Below are positions 62,501 through 64,000 of a DNA stretch of 64,000 nt, in pieces; position 1 is the stretch's first letter; the number at the start of each line of letters is the position of its first letter. Source of the stretch: Macrocystis pyrifera (lineage: Eukaryota > Sar > Phaeophyceae > Laminariales > Laminariaceae); the NCBI GenBank assembly GCA_031763025.1, contig JASSKH010000001.1, positions 8,613,024 to 8,677,023 of the forward strand, read 5' to 3'. Under the pieces are notes generated by a model. That model searched no databases, had not been told where the DNA came from, and saw nothing but the letters and a program-made list of their open reading frames with translations. The translations under genes and the position numbers were made by a program.

Positions 62501-64000
62501 CGGAAACACTCAAGGCGTTCAAGTCCGTGCTTTTCCAAACGTTTCGTCGTGCCCCGGCCGTGCGGATAGAAAAACCGACCCATCGATGAAAGCTCTTTAA
62601 TTTTAATATTAGGCCTGAACATCTTATTGTCACAACGAAAAAAATACCCTTATATCACTTTCGCGCAACTCAAGTAGGGACTTGCTAAAAGATCCAACCG
62701 AACGTTATCCACCATACACGACGCGCACATAACGAAACCGATTTACGTGACGAGGTGTTTCGTACAAGAGTTGACACATACTTCGACTATATTACCGATT
62801 AACAGCCGCCATATTAGCATAGTCAGATCGATAAAATAAAACCGAACGTAGACTCGCTTACCCAGTGGTAGTTTTGTGAAGATGACGTCGATATCGATGA
62901 TAGACCCAGCGTCGTACGTGGTGAGGACCTTCCAATCTTCGTTTGGAGTCGAGTAAATAATATCGTTATCATCTCCACTCTTTTAAGCGTGGAGCACACC
63001 GCGCATGATTTGACGGCAAGCCGTATGCACGTCGGCGGCGGAAGCGGCGAAAGCAAATGGCACAAAACGGATTAGAAAACGTGATACCGAAGTGATGAAC
63101 GGGTCTCGGTGAGACATCAATCAACCTCATGTTTCCATCGTTGAGACACCGAATTGTGTCATCGAACTCACGGAGATATGGTCCGCCCCAAAACGATGAA
63201 ATGCAAACGAACAATGGTTATTGTATATCTCAGGCCATCCCACGAGCGAATGCTTTGCAGCATGGCGGTCACAAATAAGAGAATGAGAGATTACCCAAAC
63301 TCCACGATTGACTGCCTGCGAGATTACACACACCCCTGCCCTACTGTACGTTTGCTATAGTATGTGTACATGTAATGATCGGGGTTCACTTTGTCGGCTG
63401 CAACTTGACGAGATCCTCAAGTAAAGCACACGTCGGACGAAGATGGTTAACCCCAAGTTGGGCAGCTGTACTACCGTTAGTGTCACAGTTGGACAATGCT
63501 GTGGTGCTGCAACAAAACGGCCATACGAATACTTCAGAGTTTGAAATAGTTTGATTGGATCATCAAGGCCACTTCTCGTGAAACAAGTACACGTTTGGGC
63601 CATACACAAACATGCACTTCGCGGTATGTACACTGCTGTTCTATGACACAAGCCATTAGGCCTACTGTGGATATTGGCCCAAGAACAGTCCAACTAGTGC
63701 CACTGAGACGGCAGTGGGCAGTGGGTGGGTTCGATTTACACCTGGTACAATTTTGGTTGGGTTTCCTTTCTTGTCTATGGACTCTAAACCCACCATATAC
63801 AAGGTGCAACGCTAGGTAGCCAGGAAGGGAAATCCGTGAAGTCTACTTTGAGGGGCACCACTACGCTCATACAATATGATGATGCCCACCTGTGGGGTAT
63901 CGCCACATACACCATGGCTGACGGCGATCTCGTCGCTCTCCAGATAGTTGCCGTTGGGCGCTCTTTCTTTCATGTCCCACGCCGCCGCTGGAGGCCATAT
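56517..64000 (-). CDS. Secreted lytic polysaccharide monooxygenase (PF03067/AA15-like) with Pro/Thr linker and two CBM1 modules, 5'-partial
   Basis: Minus-strand exons in coding order: 64000-63890 (window edge), 62979-62862, 60846-60677, 60356-60232, 59294-59118, 58609-57855, 57360-57280, 56651-56535. Phases agree at every visible junction except one (62862, see finding). The catalytic domain reads WPPAAAW...SHGVCGD, YDAGSIIDIDV, YHWGHIEFFLC (second copper-ligand His), VVTQSCFNKHPL, YPGRYYIDPPC, MRYKLPKISCDHAVLQMAYHSGNGC, GYDEFNP and NVFWQCSDI (axial aromatic region). The N-terminal copper His and signal peptide lie beyond the window. Such enzymes oxidatively cleave crystalline polysaccharides outside the cell; chitin or cellulose is the usual target, and the CBM1 modules favour cellulose or chitin. 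After the second CBM1 the frame reads VRSRR and stops at 56517 if the last donor is unused. Confidence 0.8.
56535..56651 (-). CDS. LPMO gene exon: end of CBM1-1 and second CBM1
   Basis: The acceptor TTGTTTCAG is followed by 39 codons. The first residue, Cys, completes the preceding module (YSQ|C). After a short linker, EWEQCGG...VWTGPTCCAPGSQC gives the second CBM1. The usual final YYSQC is absent, because the exon ends SK before GTGCGG, so this module is either continued in an unseen exon or truncated by the in-frame stop at 56517-56519. Confidence 0.7.
57280..57360 (-). CDS. LPMO gene exon: first CBM1 core
   Basis: Twenty-seven codons, phase 0 at both ends, reading CGGAGWAGPTCC...YECVALEACYSQ before a GTATGTG donor. 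Joined to the previous exon (AYEQ) and the next (CRP), it makes a complete CBM1: EQCGG-x-GW-x-GPT-CC...C...YSQC. The aromatic residues on the binding face (Trp, Tyr) are present. Confidence 0.75.
57855..58609 (-). CDS. LPMO gene exon: Pro/Thr-rich linker
   Basis: 755 bp, phase 1 to 0, acceptor CCTCCCAG, donor GTGCGATG. It encodes about 250 residues of TPAPTNAP-like and DVTPAPLP-like repeats (a 10-residue unit of 30 bp repeated about ten times near the 3' half) and ends GGCLIPVEAYEQ. Such linkers are extended, O-glycosylated tethers between catalytic and carbohydrate-binding modules of secreted enzymes. The opposite-strand Gly/Ser-rich frame is an antisense shadow. Confidence 0.8.
59118..59294 (-). 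CDS. LPMO gene exon: C-terminal part of catalytic domain
   Basis: The acceptor ATTTTCGTAG is followed by the completion of a His codon, then SGNGCKSPGYDEFNPESW and CAPNKEDW, then YGNVFWQCSDI, before a GTGAGA donor; phase 1 to 1. The CxxPGYDEFNP and FWQCSDI segments are typical of the last strand and loop of PF03067-type monooxygenases. The opposite strand reads as leucine-rich-repeat-like sequence, which is rejected. Confidence 0.8.
60232..60356 (-). CDS. LPMO gene exon: central strand
   Basis: 125 bp, entering in phase 2 and leaving in phase 1, acceptor TTACAG, donor GTGAGTG. It encodes KDETDQTRPNLEGVLNDG then THMRYKLPKISCDHAVLQMAY. The CDHAVLQ segment matches the Cys-strand of PF03067-type enzymes (C-x-x-C-V-L-Q-W-R-Y in relatives). 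Confidence 0.8.
60677..60846 (-). CDS. LPMO gene exon: GHIEFFLC region
   Basis: 170 bp, phase 0 to 2, acceptor CATGGCAG, donor GTTTGAC. It reads GHIEFFLCCSDDMEDPNGVV, TQSCFNKHPLDRAEDD, then YPGRYYIDPPC. It follows the YHW at the end of the previous exon, giving the family's H-x-G-x-x-E-F signature. Confidence 0.85.
62862..62979 (-). CDS. LPMO gene exon: strand with copper-ligand His, one base too long
   Basis: Begins SGDDNDIIYSTPNEDW, continues TYDAGSIIDIDVIFT, then meets a run of four A (plus strand 62872-62875). In the entering frame the end reads KLPLG, leaving phase 1, which does not fit the phase-0 exon at 60846. In the frame one base over, the end reads NYHW and joins exactly to GHIEFFLC. 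The exon therefore looks 1 bp longer than its reading frame needs. Confidence 0.65.
63890..64000 (-). CDS. LPMO gene exon: N-terminal part, cut by the window edge
   Basis: 37 codons to the window edge, ending in a GTGGGC donor, phase 0. They read WPPAAAWDMKERAPNGNYLE, then IAVSHGVCGDTPQ. The xPPxxxW and HGVCGD segments are typical of the first part of the catalytic domain. The start codon, signal peptide and N-terminal His are outside the window. Confidence 0.7.

Overview
This window is eukaryotic DNA. Short coding exons (about 80-750 bp) are separated by introns of several hundred to several thousand bases with GT...AG borders. Repeats are abundant and there are no bacterial-style operons. 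The domain content (a multi-membrane protein with a WW domain and Pro/Gln-rich tail, a lytic polysaccharide monooxygenase with CBM1 modules), the long introns and the interstitial TTAGGG repeats would fit a protist or alga such as a stramenopile. That placement is an inference, not proven. Most long single-frame ORFs here are chance or antisense shadows; genes were found by matching exons, splice sites and phases.

Layout. (1) Left edge, about 0.5-1.7 kb: two exons of an unrecognised minus-strand gene, next to a MITE at 1-100. (2) 1.7-10.6 kb: no gene recognised, only degenerate simple repeats. (3) 10.8-26.1 kb and 31.3-52.1 kb: two tandem, same-strand copies (A and B) of a 12-exon gene for a four-helix membrane protein ending in a WW domain, a Pro/Gln-rich region and a short VPxGxxAGDxxQV-type tail. 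Seven consecutive exons have identical lengths in the two copies. Copy B carries a decayed non-LTR retrotransposon (LINE, about 34.2-38.4 kb) in intron 2. Copy A carries a 5'-truncated 3' end of the same LINE family in intron 5; both end in a poly(C) run. Copy B introns also hold two MITEs, one split by a tRNA-derived SINE. (4) 52.1-56.5 kb: no gene recognised with confidence. (5) 56.5-64.0 kb, minus strand, running off the right edge: a secreted lytic polysaccharide monooxygenase followed by a Pro/Thr-rich linker and two CBM1 modules. It was pieced together from eight phase-compatible exons.

The two WW/membrane genes look like a local duplication kept under constraint in the membrane exons but drifting in the tail: a 2-bp length change in the copy B repeat exon, and a shifted last exon in copy A. 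The LPMO gene reads as an extracellular polysaccharide-cleaving enzyme, with one apparent 1-base insertion in an A-run next to its copper-ligand histidine. Dispersed short near-palindromes (TACCAGGTA, CTATTAATAG) recur through the noncoding DNA well above chance expectation.
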